In this document: piece by piece, positions 9,180 through 18,121 of the stretch
How positions within the stretch are numbered: position 1 is the first letter of the stretch
Layout of the letters: every line of letters begins with the position of its first letter
NCBI RefSeq assembly: GCF_031844685.1
Contig: NZ_CP134605.1
Span: forward strand, 1,521,501 to 1,585,500
Direction: 5' to 3'
Source: Streptomyces sp. ITFR-21
GTDB taxonomy: Bacteria; Actinomycetota; Actinomycetes; Streptomycetales; Streptomycetaceae
DNA: 64,000 bases
Notes under the pieces: generated by a model
Databases searched by the model: none
Seen by the model: the letters and a program-made list of their open reading frames with translations, nothing else
What the model was told of the DNA's origin: nothing
Position numbers and translations under genes: made by a program

Positions 9180-10160
9180 ATGATCCGCCGCGCCATGATC
9201 CGCCGCAGACCGCGCCTGGGGGCAGCGGTGCTCGCGCTGACCGTACCGCTGGCCGGCTGCGTGACCGTGCACGGCGAGCGGGCGGACATCCCGTCGGTCG
9301 GCCGGGCCGAGGCGGCCCGGGTACTGGCCCGCTTCGCCGCGGTCGACAACGCGGCCGACAAGGCGTACGACCCGACGCTGATCCCCGGGATCCAGTCGGG
9401 GCCGCTGGGCGCGATCGACGAGGCGGGCCTGCGGGCGAAGCGCGCCAACCATCCGGACGGCGACCCCGCGTACCGCCCGCTGGTCTTCTCCGACACCAGG
9501 TACCTGATCCCCCGCCAGGTCGGCTGGCCGAAGTTCTTCGTGGCGGACACCGCGGTGAACCGGGGGACCGGCGCGCGCTGGCTGCTGGTGTTCCGGCGGG
9601 CGGCGGCCGGCCGGCCCTGGCGGGCGGACTTCCTGGCGGTGCCGCCCGGCGGCCGGATACCGGACCTGGCCACCGACGCCCGCGGATACGCCGTCGCGGT
9701 ACCGGCCGCCGGCACCGGTCTGCTGGTGCAGCCGGGACAGGTGGCGACCGCGTACACCGCGTACCTCCAGCAGGGCGCCGGCTCGCTCTTCGCCGACGGC
9801 GCGCAGACCACGCGGCTGCGCACCGCCCGCGCCGGCCGCGCGCGGACCGCGAACTCGGTGACGCAGTACGCCGACCAGCCGGCCCGGGGCGGCGACTTCG
9901 ACCCGGTGGCGCTGCGGACGGGGGACGGCGGCGCGCTGGTCTTCTTCGGCACCCGGCACCAGTCGCGGGCGACGTACCGCGCCGACCACCCGCTGGCCGT
10001 CGACCCGGACGTCGCAGCGCTGATGACCGGCACCCCGCACACCTCGGTGACGCTGTCCAACGTGGGCCAGCAGCTGGTCCTGGTGCCCAAGGGCGGCGGT
10101 ACGGCCAAGGTGGTGTTCCTCAGCCGGATCGTGGGGCTGGTCGCCGCGCGGGGCGAGTGA
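9180..10160 (+). CDS. Secreted lipoprotein of unknown function
   Basis: 326 residues from ATG 9180; a second in-frame ATG (MIRRRPRLG) five codons later is equally possible. The signal sequence ends in the lipobox LAGC at about residues 21-24, so the mature protein should be anchored on the outer face of the membrane. The body has no cysteine and no recognisable catalytic motif. It contains two beta-rich halves (PLVFSDTRYLIPRQVGWPKFFV and GALVFFGTRHQSRATYR). It resembles uncharacterised actinobacterial lipoproteins. Confidence 0.75.
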   Translation: MIRRAMIRRRPRLGAAVLALTVPLAGCVTVHGERADIPSVGRAEAARVLARFAAVDNAADKAYDPTLIPGIQSGPLGAIDEAGLRAKRANHPDGDPAYRPLVFSDTRYLIPRQVGWPKFFVADTAVNRGTGARWLLVFRRAAAGRPWRADFLAVPPGGRIPDLATDARGYAVAVPAAGTGLLVQPGQVATAYTAYLQQGAGSLFADGAQTTRLRTARAGRARTANSVTQYADQPARGGDFDPVALRTGDGGALVFFGTRHQSRATYRADHPLAVDPDVAALMTGTPHTSVTLSNVGQQLVLVPKGGGTAKVVFLSRIVGLVAARGE

Positions 10161-10274
10161 GCGCGAGGCGGACGGGCGGCGCGCCGCGGGCGGGGCGCCG
10201 CGGGCGGGTGAGGGCCGTTCAGGTGGCGGCCGGGCGAGGGCGGGAGCCGGGCGGGGTGTGGGCCGGGCGGGCGC

Positions 10275-11057
10275 TCAGCGGCCCCAGGCGACGGTTTCGG
10301 TCTCCGACTCATAGCCGAACTGCGCGCACGCGTCGCTGAGGATGTCCAGCACCGGCAGCGGGTCGGGCAGCGGCAGGTCGGGGCCGTGGCCGTCCAGCCA
10401 GCTCAGCACTCCGCCCGAGGGCAGCCGGGCCGGGGGCAGCAGGACGTAGCTGCCGCGGCAGTGCCAGCGGATGCCGGGGTGCTCGTCGGCGGTCTCCGGG
10501 TGGCAGTCCAGCTCGCAGGGCCACCACTCGTCCTCGTCCACGGCGATGCGGGTGGCGGTGAAGAACAGCAGCCGGTCGTCGCCCTGCGAGGCGACCGGGC
10601 CGAGGGTGGCGGCGTCGGCGGTGAGCCGCTCCAGGGCGAGCCGGCCGGCCTCGTCGGGGACGTCGAGCACGTCGTGGTTGATGCCGGTGGCGGTGATGAA
10701 ATTGGCCAGTGGCTGCGTACGCAGCCACTGGCCGACCCGCTCCGGTTCGGTGCTGGCCTGGGTCTGCCAGGCCAGCGAGACGGGATGCAGTCCCGGGATG
10801 GGACAGCCGATCCGGTCGCACGAACAGCCGTAGCCGTCGGGGTACGCGGCGGGGGCGACCGGGAGGCCGGCCGCGGCGGCGGCGGTGATCAGCTCGTCGC
10901 GGTGCGCGGTGGCCAGTGCCTGGCGGGCGTCACGGGCGCGGGAGCCGCGGGACTCCCTGGCGGGGCGGGCGGAGCCTTCGGCGTAGCGGTGGGCAGAACC
11001 TGACGCACTGTCCGTACGGCCGCGCAGCCAGCCGGACAACCTGTTCTTGCCTGCCAT
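10275..11057 (-). CDS. Bifunctional DNA primase/polymerase (Prim-Pol) N-domain protein
   Basis: 260 residues from ATG 11057 (MAGKNRLSGWLRG), with GGAAGGAG just upstream; the open frame upstream is not conserved. The blocks YPDGYGCSCDRIGCPIPGLHPVSLAWQ, ANFITATGINHDVLDVPDEAG, LLFFTATR, WHCRGSYVLLPPARLPSGG and WLDGHG match the Prim-Pol domain common in Streptomyces. The length is that of the domain alone, without a helicase partner. A role in DNA replication or repair is a family-based guess; many chromosomal copies have no known function. Confidence 0.8.
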   Translation of the reverse strand: MAGKNRLSGWLRGRTDSASGSAHRYAEGSARPARESRGSRARDARQALATAHRDELITAAAAAGLPVAPAAYPDGYGCSCDRIGCPIPGLHPVSLAWQTQASTEPERVGQWLRTQPLANFITATGINHDVLDVPDEAGRLALERLTADAATLGPVASQGDDRLLFFTATRIAVDEDEWWPCELDCHPETADEHPGIRWHCRGSYVLLPPARLPSGGVLSWLDGHGPDLPLPDPLPVLDILSDACAQFGYESETETVAWGR

Positions 11058-11233
11058 CGAGCTCCTTCCCTCGCCCGGCCCGTCCCCGGCCCGGCCCCCG
11101 GTCCTAGGCGGTACACGGTACGCGGGCGGCGGGGTCAACTTCTCTCCCGGCCGGAATGAACACCCGCCGGGGGTGGAACTCTTCCCGTGACACCTTCCCG
11201 ACATGTTGTCGGGAAAGTGCCCGGAAACCATTG

Positions 11234-11251
11234 ACTTAGGTATACCTAAGT
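11234..11251. promoter_or_regulatory. Iron box (DmdR/IdeR-type operator) before haem oxygenase
   Basis: ACTTAGGTATACCTAAGT is a perfect 18-base palindrome about 58 bases upstream of the haem oxygenase start. Its TTAGG-N-CCTAA core is the actinobacterial iron-box pattern bound by DmdR1/IdeR with Fe2+, so repression under iron-replete conditions is expected. Confidence 0.82.
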
Positions 11252-11308
11252 TGCCAGGATCGAACGGGTGGCACCGGCCGGTCCACCCCTGCGACCCGGG
11301 AGGTCACC

Positions 11309-11962
11309 TTGACGCCGCCGCCTTTCTCCACGGTCATCCGTACCGCGAGCCACGACCAGCACACCGAGGCGGAGAACTCCACCTTCATGAGCGACCTGCT
11401 CGGCGGGCGGCTCGGCGTGGAGGCGTACGCCCGCTACACCGAGCAGCTCTGGTTCGTCTACCGCGCGCTGGAGGACGGCGCCGGACTGCTGGCCGGTGAT
11501 CCCGTGGCGGGCCCCTTCGTGCGCCCCGAGCTCTTCCGGCTCGACGCGCTCGAACGCGACCTGGGCCACCTGCTGGCCCCCGGCTGGCAGTCCCGTGCGG
11601 TCGCGCTGCCGGCCACCGAGCGGTACGCGGCGCGGGTGGCCGAACTGGCCCGCACCTGGCCGGCGGGCTACGTCGCCCACCACTACACCCGCTACCTCGG
11701 CGACCTCTCCGGCGGCCAGGTCATCCGCGGCATCGCCGAGAAGACCTGGGGCTTCCAGCGCAAGGGCGACGGCGTCCGCTTCTACGTCTTCGACGCGATC
11801 CCCAACCCGGCGGCCTTCAAGCGGGAGTACCGCGAACTGCTGGACGCGCTTCCGCTGGACGAGTTGGAGCGGCAGCGGGTGGTCGACGAATGCCGGAACG
11901 CCTTCGCTTTGAACACGTCCGTGTTCGCGGCCCTGGGCGCCGCCTTCCCCCTCACCGCCTGA
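11309..11962 (+). CDS. hmuO: Biliverdin-producing haem oxygenase
   Basis: 217 residues from a TTG at 11309 with GGGAGG about 9 bases upstream. The proximal haem-ligand region is TASHDQHTEAENSTFM (His in HTEAE), and the distal-helix signature is YLGDLSGGQVIRG. The enzyme opens haem to biliverdin, CO and Fe2+ in the cytoplasm using reduced cofactor. It is preceded by a perfect iron box and faces the HtaA genes tail to tail across a strong hairpin, so it should supply iron from the haem brought in by the nearby importer. Confidence 0.95.
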   Translation: MTPPPFSTVIRTASHDQHTEAENSTFMSDLLGGRLGVEAYARYTEQLWFVYRALEDGAGLLAGDPVAGPFVRPELFRLDALERDLGHLLAPGWQSRAVALPATERYAARVAELARTWPAGYVAHHYTRYLGDLSGGQVIRGIAEKTWGFQRKGDGVRFYVFDAIPNPAAFKREYRELLDALPLDELERQRVVDECRNAFALNTSVFAALGAAFPLTA

Positions 11963-12082
11963 CCCGGCCCCGGGGCCCCTTCCGTGCGCCGCAGCCCCGG
12001 CGGGCGAGCCGGCGGGGCGCGGGAGGGGCTTCGTGCGCCGTGCGTAACCGTCCGGCCGGGGTCGGACCGCGCGCTGCGCGCG

Positions 12083-12127
12083 CCCCGGCGGCTGCCCCAC
12101 CCCTGCGGGGTGGGGCAGCCGCCGGGG
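12083..12127. terminator. Bidirectional terminator hairpin between haem oxygenase and HtaA genes
   Basis: A perfect 21-base inverted repeat (12083-12103 with 12107-12127) with a three-base TGC loop lies between the convergent genes ending at 11962 and 12136. There is no T-tract, as is usual in Streptomyces. Confidence 0.85.
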
Positions 12128-12135
12128 TGCCGGGG

Positions 12136-13689
12136 TCAGGGGTTGGTGCGGCGGCGGCGGGTTGCGGTGATGGTGGCGGCGGCGCCGGTGAGGACGAGGG
12201 CGCCGGCGGCGGCGAGGAGGGGGGTGACGGGGGTGTCGGAGCCGGTCGACGCGAGGGCGGCGCCGTCACCGCCGCTGTCACCGGTACCACCCACCGTGCC
12301 CGCTCCGGCGCTGCCGCCGCTGCCGGCGCCGCCACCGGTCGCCGAACCCGCGGGAGTCGTCGCCGGCGCCGACGGCAGCCCCGCGTCGGACGCGAGGGAG
12401 ACCGCGACCGTGACCGGGTCCAGCGCGTCCCCGGCCTTGTAGAAGCCGCTGAACACCTTCGCCCCGTCGGCGGTCAGCACCGCCTTCGCCGCCGAGACGG
12501 TGACGACCTTGCCCGCCGCCTTCGGCGCGACCCCCGTCAGCTCGGCCACCGCGATGTCGTCGTACTCCGTGGCCTTGCCGGAGCCGAGGTCCTTGCTGCT
12601 GACGTCGGCGGTCAGCGTGCCGCCCGCCCCCTTCGTGCTCACCCGCAGATCACTGAGCTTCAGGTCCAGCGCGTACGCGCCCTGCTGAAGGTGTCCCAGG
12701 AAGCGGACCGCGCCGGAGAAGGACGCGTTGAGGACCTTCCCGTCGGCGTCCCACGTACCCGTGCCCTTGGGGAAGCGGTAGCCCGCCGCGTTGCCGACCG
12801 CGCCGCCCGTCAACTCGACCTTGCCCGCGGCGACCGGACCGGTGACGTAGGAGCGGAAGGACTCCTTGACGCCCCAGTCGAGGTTGCCGTCCACCACGGC
12901 CGCGGGTCCGCCGGACGCCGGTGTGGTCGGCTCGCCGGTGGGCGCCGTGGTCGCCGGCTCCCCGGTCGGCGTGGAGGTGGGCGACGCGGTCGGGTCGGTC
13001 GGCGGCGTGCTCGTCGGGGTGCCGGTCGTCGGGCCGGTGGTCGTCGGCGGCACGGTGGTCGGCGGGGTCGTCGGGGCCGCGCCCGGCGTCACCGCCAGAT
13101 CGGCCGGGTCCAGCACCGTACCCGCCTGGTACATGCCGTTGAACGCCTGCGCGCCCTGCGCGGTCAGCGTCAGCGGGATCCCGTCGAAGGTCATCGCCCC
13201 GCCCGCGCCGCTGCCCGGCCGTACCGCCGACAGGTCGAGCGCGGCGAACGGCACGTCGTCGGCGGTGCTGCCGGCGGACGTGACGTCGGCGGTGAGCGTG
13301 CCGGCCGTACCGCTGGTGCTGACCTTGAGGTCCGCCAGCTTGATGTCGAAGCCGTGCAGTGTGGACGCGAACTCCACGCTGCCCGCGAAAGCGACGCTCA
13401 CCGCGTGCGTGCTGGTGTCGTACGTGCCCTCGCCGCCGCTGAAGCGGAACGTGCCGTCCGCGTTGGTGCTCGCGCCGGCCGCGGCGGTGATGGTGCCGGC
13501 CGCCGGACCGGTGACGTAGGAGCGGAAGGACTGCTTGACGCCCCAGTCGAACGTGCCGCCGGTCAGCGGTATGGAGGACGGCGCGTCGGCCGCGGCGGCG
13601 AGCGCGGGCAGACCGAGGGCGACGGCCCCGCCCGTGGCGGCGACAGCGACGGCGGCGGCGAGCGCGCGGGATCCGAAACGGGTGTCCAT
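12136..13689 (-). CDS. HtaA-domain haem-binding protein with LAxTG-like surface signal
   Basis: 517 residues from ATG 13689 (MDTRFGSRALAAA) with GAGGAG upstream. After a signal peptide there are two HtaA domains, each opening with WGVK(Q/E)SFRSYVTGP; the Tyr is the expected haem ligand by analogy with corynebacterial HtaA. A Thr/Pro-rich linker (PTTPPTTVPPTTTGPTT type) joins them. The C-terminus has LASTGSDTP, a hydrophobic stretch and a TRRRRTNP tail, which fits a class E sortase LAxTG sorting signal. It probably captures haem at the cell surface and passes it to the neighbouring second HtaA protein and HmuT. It is read in the same direction as the gene upstream at 15237, after a 63-base gap. 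Confidence 0.92.
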   Translation of the reverse strand: MDTRFGSRALAAAVAVAATGGAVALGLPALAAAADAPSSIPLTGGTFDWGVKQSFRSYVTGPAAGTITAAAGASTNADGTFRFSGGEGTYDTSTHAVSVAFAGSVEFASTLHGFDIKLADLKVSTSGTAGTLTADVTSAGSTADDVPFAALDLSAVRPGSGAGGAMTFDGIPLTLTAQGAQAFNGMYQAGTVLDPADLAVTPGAAPTTPPTTVPPTTTGPTTGTPTSTPPTDPTASPTSTPTGEPATTAPTGEPTTPASGGPAAVVDGNLDWGVKESFRSYVTGPVAAGKVELTGGAVGNAAGYRFPKGTGTWDADGKVLNASFSGAVRFLGHLQQGAYALDLKLSDLRVSTKGAGGTLTADVSSKDLGSGKATEYDDIAVAELTGVAPKAAGKVVTVSAAKAVLTADGAKVFSGFYKAGDALDPVTVAVSLASDAGLPSAPATTPAGSATGGGAGSGGSAGAGTVGGTGDSGGDGAALASTGSDTPVTPLLAAAGALVLTGAAATITATRRRRTNP

Positions 13690-13752
13690 GAAAGCTCTTC
13701 TCCTCAACAGGTGGTACGGGACAGTGAGTTGTTGGGGGGGTGACGGCGTACG

Positions 13753-15237
13753 TCAGTCGGTGGGGGTACGCCGCCTGCGCCGTACGACGACGGCGGCGGT
13801 GATGAGGCCGGCCGCCGCGAGGACGGCGATCGCGCCCGCGGTCAGCGCCCCGGCCGGGGTGCCGGAACCGGCCGAGGCGGCCCGGGGCGGTTCGGTGGGG
13901 CGGGCGGACGGCGCGGCCGGGGCCGTGGTCCGCGCCGCGGGGGTGTCCTCCGGGCCGGTCGGGCCCGAACCGATGTCGGGCAGCGCGGGCAGCGCCGCCT
14001 TCCGGTCCAGGGCCACCGAGAGGTTCAGCGGGTCCATCGGCGTACCGGCCGTGTAGAGGCCGTCGAACAGCTCGGCGCCCTGGGCGGTCAGCTCGGTGGG
14101 CGCGCCTTCGATGGAGATCAGGCCGTTGCCGGGGGTGAGCACGGCCGGTGCGGTGAAGGTGGCCAGCGGCCGCCCGTCGGCGTAGAGCGTGCCCTTGCCG
14201 CCGCCGACGGTGACCCGGACCGCGCGGATCGTCAGGTCGAGCCCGTACGTCCCGTCGGCCCCGCGCATACCGAGGAACCGCACGCTGCCGCCGAAGTGGG
14301 CGTCCAGCGTGTGCTTTTCCGCGGTGTACGTGCCCCGGCCGGCGCCGAACCGGAAGAGGGTGCCGCCGTCCCTGGCGCCGTCCGCCAGCACCCAGCGGCC
14401 CTTGGCGATGTCACCGGTCACGTACTCGCGGAAGGTGCGGCGCACCCCCCAGTCGACGGCCGCGTCGACGACCGTGCCGGGCGCGGTGTGCCGGGTCGGC
14501 GGGGAGGAGGGCGAGGACGACGAGGACGGGGGTGTGGTCTTGGACGGAGCGGGCGTACCGGTCGTCGCGGGCGGGTCGTGCAGGTCCACCGACACGCTGA
14601 CCGGGTCCAGCCGGGTCCCGGCGGTGTAGTACCCGGCGAACGAGCGGGCGCCCTGTGCGGTGAGGGTGGCGGGAACACCGCTGAGGACGAGCCGGGGGCC
14701 GGTCACGCCGGCCGTGCTCAGCCCGCCCAGCGACAGCGCGGCCAGCGGTACTTGGTAGTCGGTGGTGACCTTGCCGGTGTCCTTGTCCCGGCCGCGCATG
14801 TCGGCGTAGAGGGTGCCGGTGTGTCCCGAGATCCGGATCGTGGGCCGGGAGACGGTCAGGTCGAGCTGGTACGTCCCGTCGTCCTCCCGGTGCCCGACGA
14901 AGTGCACGCCGCCCTGGAAGGCGGCGGTCAGCGCGCCGCTCCCCGGCTGGTACGCGCCCTGCGCGGACGGGAACCTGAACTGGTCGCTGCCGATCGTGCC
15001 GGCGCTGCCGGTCAGACTCCAACTCCCCCGCGCGATGGGCCCGGTGACATAGCTCTGGAACGACGCCTTGATCCCCCAGTCCAGCCGGCCGCCTTCGACG
15101 GTCCGGCCGGCCGCGGCGTGCGCGGCGCCGGCGGGCAGGAGTGCGAGGCCCGCCACCGCGGTCAGCACCGCGGCCACGGCGGCGCCCACCCGGCTACGGG
15201 CACGGCGGGCGCGCTGGGCGCGACGGGACAACGACAT
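13753..15237 (-). CDS. HtaA-domain haem-binding membrane-anchored protein
   Basis: 494 residues from ATG 15237 (MSLSRRAQRARRARSR). A signal peptide ending near AAHAAAG leads into two HtaA domains, opening DWGIKASFQSYVTGP and DWGVRRTFREYVTGD. They are separated by a Ser/Thr/Pro linker. The C-terminus has a hydrophobic helix (ALTAGAIAVLAAAGLITAAVVV) and an RRRRR stop-transfer tail but no LPxTG or LAxTG, so it is probably membrane-anchored rather than wall-linked. An iron box lies about 24 bases upstream. It should act between the wall-bound HtaA protein and the HmuTUV importer, as in Corynebacterium HtaA/HtaB. Confidence 0.92.
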   Translation of the reverse strand: MSLSRRAQRARRARSRVGAAVAAVLTAVAGLALLPAGAAHAAAGRTVEGGRLDWGIKASFQSYVTGPIARGSWSLTGSAGTIGSDQFRFPSAQGAYQPGSGALTAAFQGGVHFVGHREDDGTYQLDLTVSRPTIRISGHTGTLYADMRGRDKDTGKVTTDYQVPLAALSLGGLSTAGVTGPRLVLSGVPATLTAQGARSFAGYYTAGTRLDPVSVSVDLHDPPATTGTPAPSKTTPPSSSSSPSSPPTRHTAPGTVVDAAVDWGVRRTFREYVTGDIAKGRWVLADGARDGGTLFRFGAGRGTYTAEKHTLDAHFGGSVRFLGMRGADGTYGLDLTIRAVRVTVGGGKGTLYADGRPLATFTAPAVLTPGNGLISIEGAPTELTAQGAELFDGLYTAGTPMDPLNLSVALDRKAALPALPDIGSGPTGPEDTPAARTTAPAAPSARPTEPPRAASAGSGTPAGALTAGAIAVLAAAGLITAAVVVRRRRRTPTD

Positions 15238-15260
15238 GGGACCCCTCCAGGGTGGCTCAG

Positions 15261-15279
15261 TCAGGTAAGGCTAACCTAA
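15261..15279. promoter_or_regulatory. Iron box in the divergent HtaA / HmuTUV promoter region
   Basis: TCAGGTAAGGCTAACCTAA closely follows the 19-base actinobacterial iron-box consensus (TTAGGTTAGGCTAACCTAA; two differences). It sits between the divergent HtaA gene (start 15237) and hmuT (start 15358) and could control both. Confidence 0.85.
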
Positions 15280-15357
15280 GGTATCTGAGCAGCGGCGGGA
15301 ACCTCCGCCGGCGAATCCCCCGGCGGGGTTCACGGGCACGACAGGGCGGGTGGGGCA

Positions 15358-16521
15358 GTGAACGACCAGCGAGCACAGCGGAGTCCGGTGGGACGGACGG
15401 CCGCGGCGCGGGACGCGCGGCGACCGCGGGACCGGGACCAGGACCGGGCTCGGGACCGGACGCGCGGCGCGGCGCCCGGCAGGGCGCCCGGCAGGGCGCC
15501 CGGCAGGGCGCCCTGCCGGACACGGCGCACCGCGGGGGCGCTGTCGGCCGCCGCTCTCGTCCTCCTGCTCGCCGCGTGCGGTGGCGGCGGCGGTGGCCGC
15601 GGCGGGGCCGACGGCACGCCGACTGCCGTGCCCGCGCCCGTCGACACGATCGAGCCGCTCACCGGGACCGCGCCGCCCGTGCTGCCGGCGACCGTCGACT
15701 CCGCCGACGGACGGCGGGTGACGGTGGCCAGCGACGACCGGATCGTGCCGCTCACCGGCGGCCTCTCCGAGATCGTCTTCACCCTCGGGCTCGGCGAGCA
15801 CGTGGTGGCCCGCGACATCACCGCGACCTTCCCGCAGGCCGCGCGGCTGCCGCTCGTCACCCGGGCGCACGACGTGTCGGCGGAGGGCGTGCTCTCGCTG
15901 CACCCCAGCGTCGTGCTCGCCGAGTCCACCACCGGCCCCGCCGAGGCGATCCAGCAGATCCGGCAGGCGGGCGTACCGCTGGTGATCCTGCCGCCGGCCA
16001 CCTCGTTGGAGGAAGTCGGCCCGCGGATCGACGCGGTGGCCGCCGCGCTCGGCGTGCGGCCGGCCGGCGACCGGCTGCGGGAGCGGACCGCGCAGCGGAT
16101 CGACGCCGTACGGCAGGCGGTCCCGGCCGGTACGCGGAAACCGCGGGTCGCCTTCCTCTACCTGCGCGGCACCGCCTCCGTCTACCTGATCGGCGGGCGC
16201 GGCTCCGGCGCGGACTCGCTGATCAACGCGGCGGGCGGGGTCGACGCGGGGGTGGCGTCGGGCCTGGACAAGGACTTCACCCCGATCACCAGCGAGGCGC
16301 TGGTCAAGGCGGCGCCCGATGTGATCCTGGTGATGACCAAGGGACTTGAGTCCGTCGGCGGCGTCCCGGGGCTGGAGAAGGTGCCGGGCGTCGCCCAGAC
16401 CCCGGCCGGCCTCGACCGCCGGGTGGTCGCCGTCGACGACGGCACGCTGCTCAACTTCGGCCCGCGCACGGACGCGGTGCTGCGCCAACTCGCCGCCGGC
16501 TTCCACCCGAAGGCGAGGTGA
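15358..16521 (+). CDS. hmuT: Haem ABC transporter substrate-binding lipoprotein
   Basis: 387 residues from GTG 15358. A basic N-terminal region of about 58 residues precedes a hydrophobic segment ending in the lipobox LAAC (Cys 74) and a Gly run. The periplasmic-binding fold is shown by GRRVTVASDDRIVPLTGGLSEIVFTLGLGEHVVARD, SLHPSVVLAEST and KPRVAFLYLRGTASVYLIGGRGSGADSLI, which match the HmuT/ChuT family. The N-terminal region carries a GRAP repeat made by a 12-base tandem array (15471-15513), so the true start may be later. The permease gene follows after 7 bases. It is expected to bind haem delivered by the HtaA proteins. Confidence 0.9.
   Translation: MNDQRAQRSPVGRTAAARDARRPRDRDQDRARDRTRGAAPGRAPGRAPGRAPCRTRRTAGALSAAALVLLLAACGGGGGGRGGADGTPTAVPAPVDTIEPLTGTAPPVLPATVDSADGRRVTVASDDRIVPLTGGLSEIVFTLGLGEHVVARDITATFPQAARLPLVTRAHDVSAEGVLSLHPSVVLAESTTGPAEAIQQIRQAGVPLVILPPATSLEEVGPRIDAVAAALGVRPAGDRLRERTAQRIDAVRQAVPAGTRKPRVAFLYLRGTASVYLIGGRGSGADSLINAAGGVDAGVASGLDKDFTPITSEALVKAAPDVILVMTKGLESVGGVPGLEKVPGVAQTPAGLDRRVVAVDDGTLLNFGPRTDAVLRQLAAGFHPKAR
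15471..15513. repeat. 12-base tandem repeat in the 5' part of hmuT
   Basis: Three exact copies of GGCGCCCGGCAG plus a partial fourth encode GRAPGRAPGRAP upstream of the signal-peptide core. The array is in frame and may vary in copy number by slippage. Confidence 0.75.
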
Positions 16522-16528
16522 GCGCCGC

Positions 16529-18121
16529 GTGACACCCGACCCGGAGGCCCCCGCGGGCGCGGACCGACCGACCGCGGACGAGCCGACACCGCCCCGGCGC
16601 CTGGAAGGTCCACCCACCCAGGGCCGGCCGGCCCCGCACCTGCCCACGGCGGCCCACCCCGCCACGACCCCGTCCGCTGCACGCGTACCCGCCGCAACCC
16701 GACCGGACGCGGGCCGACCGGACGCCGCCCCGGCGACACCGCCCCGGCCCGAGCACGATCCACCCGCCCAAGGCCGACCGGCCACGGGCCTGCCCACCGC
16801 GGCCCGCCCCGGCATGGCCTTGTCCACCACAGACGCACCCACCGCAAGCCGACCGGACGCCGCCCAACCGGCCGGGGGCCGTCCCGGCGCGGGTCATACC
16901 GTCGCCGCCCAGCCGGCCGCGGGACATACCGCCGCCGGCCTGCCCGCCGCTGAGCGCCCCGGCGTTCCGCGGACCGGTCCGCGCGCCGCCGGCGACACGG
17001 TGCGCCAGGCCGCCGGGACGGCCCGGCGGTCCGGGCCGCCGAAGAGCGCCGGCCCGGACCCGCGCGCCGCCGCGCCCCCCGCGGCCGGCGGCAGGCCGCG
17101 CCGCGCCGCCGTACTCACCGCCGCTCTGGCCCTCGCGCTGGTCGCGCTCGGCGTCGCCTCCGCCGGGATCGGCGCGTACGACATACCGGCCGGCGACGTA
17201 CTCGCCTCCGTCGCGCACCGCGCCGGGGTCGGGGGCCACCCGCTGGACCGGGTGGCCGAGTCCGTGCTGTGGGACGTACGGCTGCCCCGGGTCGTCCTGG
17301 CGCTGCTGGTGGGCGCCTCGCTGGGGTGCGCGGGAGCGCTGATGCAGGGGGTGTTCGGCAATCCACTGGCCGAGCCCGGGGTGATCGGGATCTCGTCCGG
17401 GGCGGCCGTCGGGGCGGCCGGTTCGATCACGCTCGGCGTGTCCTTCGCGGGCAACTGGACGGTGACGGTGTGCGCGTTCGGCGCCGGGCTGGTGACGGTG
17501 TTCGTGGTGTACGGGCTGTCGCGGTCCGGCGGCCGTACGGAAGTGGTCACCCTGGTGCTCACCGGCATCGCGGTGAACGCCTTCGCGGGCGCCGCGATCG
17601 GGCTGTTCGTGTTCTACGCGGACAACGCGCAGCTGACGCAGATCACCTTCTGGCAGCTCGGTTCGCTGGCGCAGGCGACCTGGCCGAAGGTGCTGGCCGT
17701 GCTGCCGTGCGCGGTCGCCGGGCTGCTGATCGCGCCCTTCTTCTCCCGCCGGCTGGACCTGCTGGCGCTCGGTGAGCGGCAGGCCCGGCACCTGGGGGTG
17801 GACGTGGAGCGGATGCGGATCACGCTGATCCTGGTGGTGGCGTTGCTGACGGCCGCCGCGGTGGCGGTCGCGGGCATCGTCTCCTTCGTCGGGCTGGTCG
17901 TGCCGCACCTGCTGCGGATGGCGGCCGGCCCCGGGCACCGGTTCCTGGTGCCGGGCAGCGCGCTCGGCGGAGCGCTGGTGCTGGTGGCGGCCGATCTGGC
18001 CGCCCGGACCCTCGCCGCTCCCGCGGAGCTGCCGCTGGGCGTACTGACCGCGCTGGTCGGCAGCCCGTTCTTCTTCTGGCTGCTGCGCCGGACCCGCGGC
18101 CGGCAGGGGGGCTGGGCGTGA
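16529..18121 (+). CDS. hmuU: Haem ABC transporter permease (FecCD family) with long N-terminal extension
   Basis: 530 residues if it starts at GTG 16529, just 7 bases after hmuT. The membrane domain begins near residue 192 (RRAAVLTAALALALVALG). It has the family blocks LWDVRLPRVVLALLVGASLGCAGALMQGVFGNPLAEPGVIGISSGAAVGA, LVLTGIAVNAF and GIVSFVGLVVPHLLR, so the transport domain is complete at the usual 340 residues. The first 190 residues are an Ala/Pro/Arg-rich region with internal repeats (QGRPAPHLPTAAHP and QGRPATGLPTAARP); this is not part of the family and may be disordered or wrongly included. The ATPase start overlaps the stop. Confidence 0.88.
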   Translation: MTPDPEAPAGADRPTADEPTPPRRLEGPPTQGRPAPHLPTAAHPATTPSAARVPAATRPDAGRPDAAPATPPRPEHDPPAQGRPATGLPTAARPGMALSTTDAPTASRPDAAQPAGGRPGAGHTVAAQPAAGHTAAGLPAAERPGVPRTGPRAAGDTVRQAAGTARRSGPPKSAGPDPRAAAPPAAGGRPRRAAVLTAALALALVALGVASAGIGAYDIPAGDVLASVAHRAGVGGHPLDRVAESVLWDVRLPRVVLALLVGASLGCAGALMQGVFGNPLAEPGVIGISSGAAVGAAGSITLGVSFAGNWTVTVCAFGAGLVTVFVVYGLSRSGGRTEVVTLVLTGIAVNAFAGAAIGLFVFYADNAQLTQITFWQLGSLAQATWPKVLAVLPCAVAGLLIAPFFSRRLDLLALGERQARHLGVDVERMRITLILVVALLTAAAVAVAGIVSFVGLVVPHLLRMAAGPGHRFLVPGSALGGALVLVAADLAARTLAAPAELPLGVLTALVGSPFFFWLLRRTRGRQGGWA

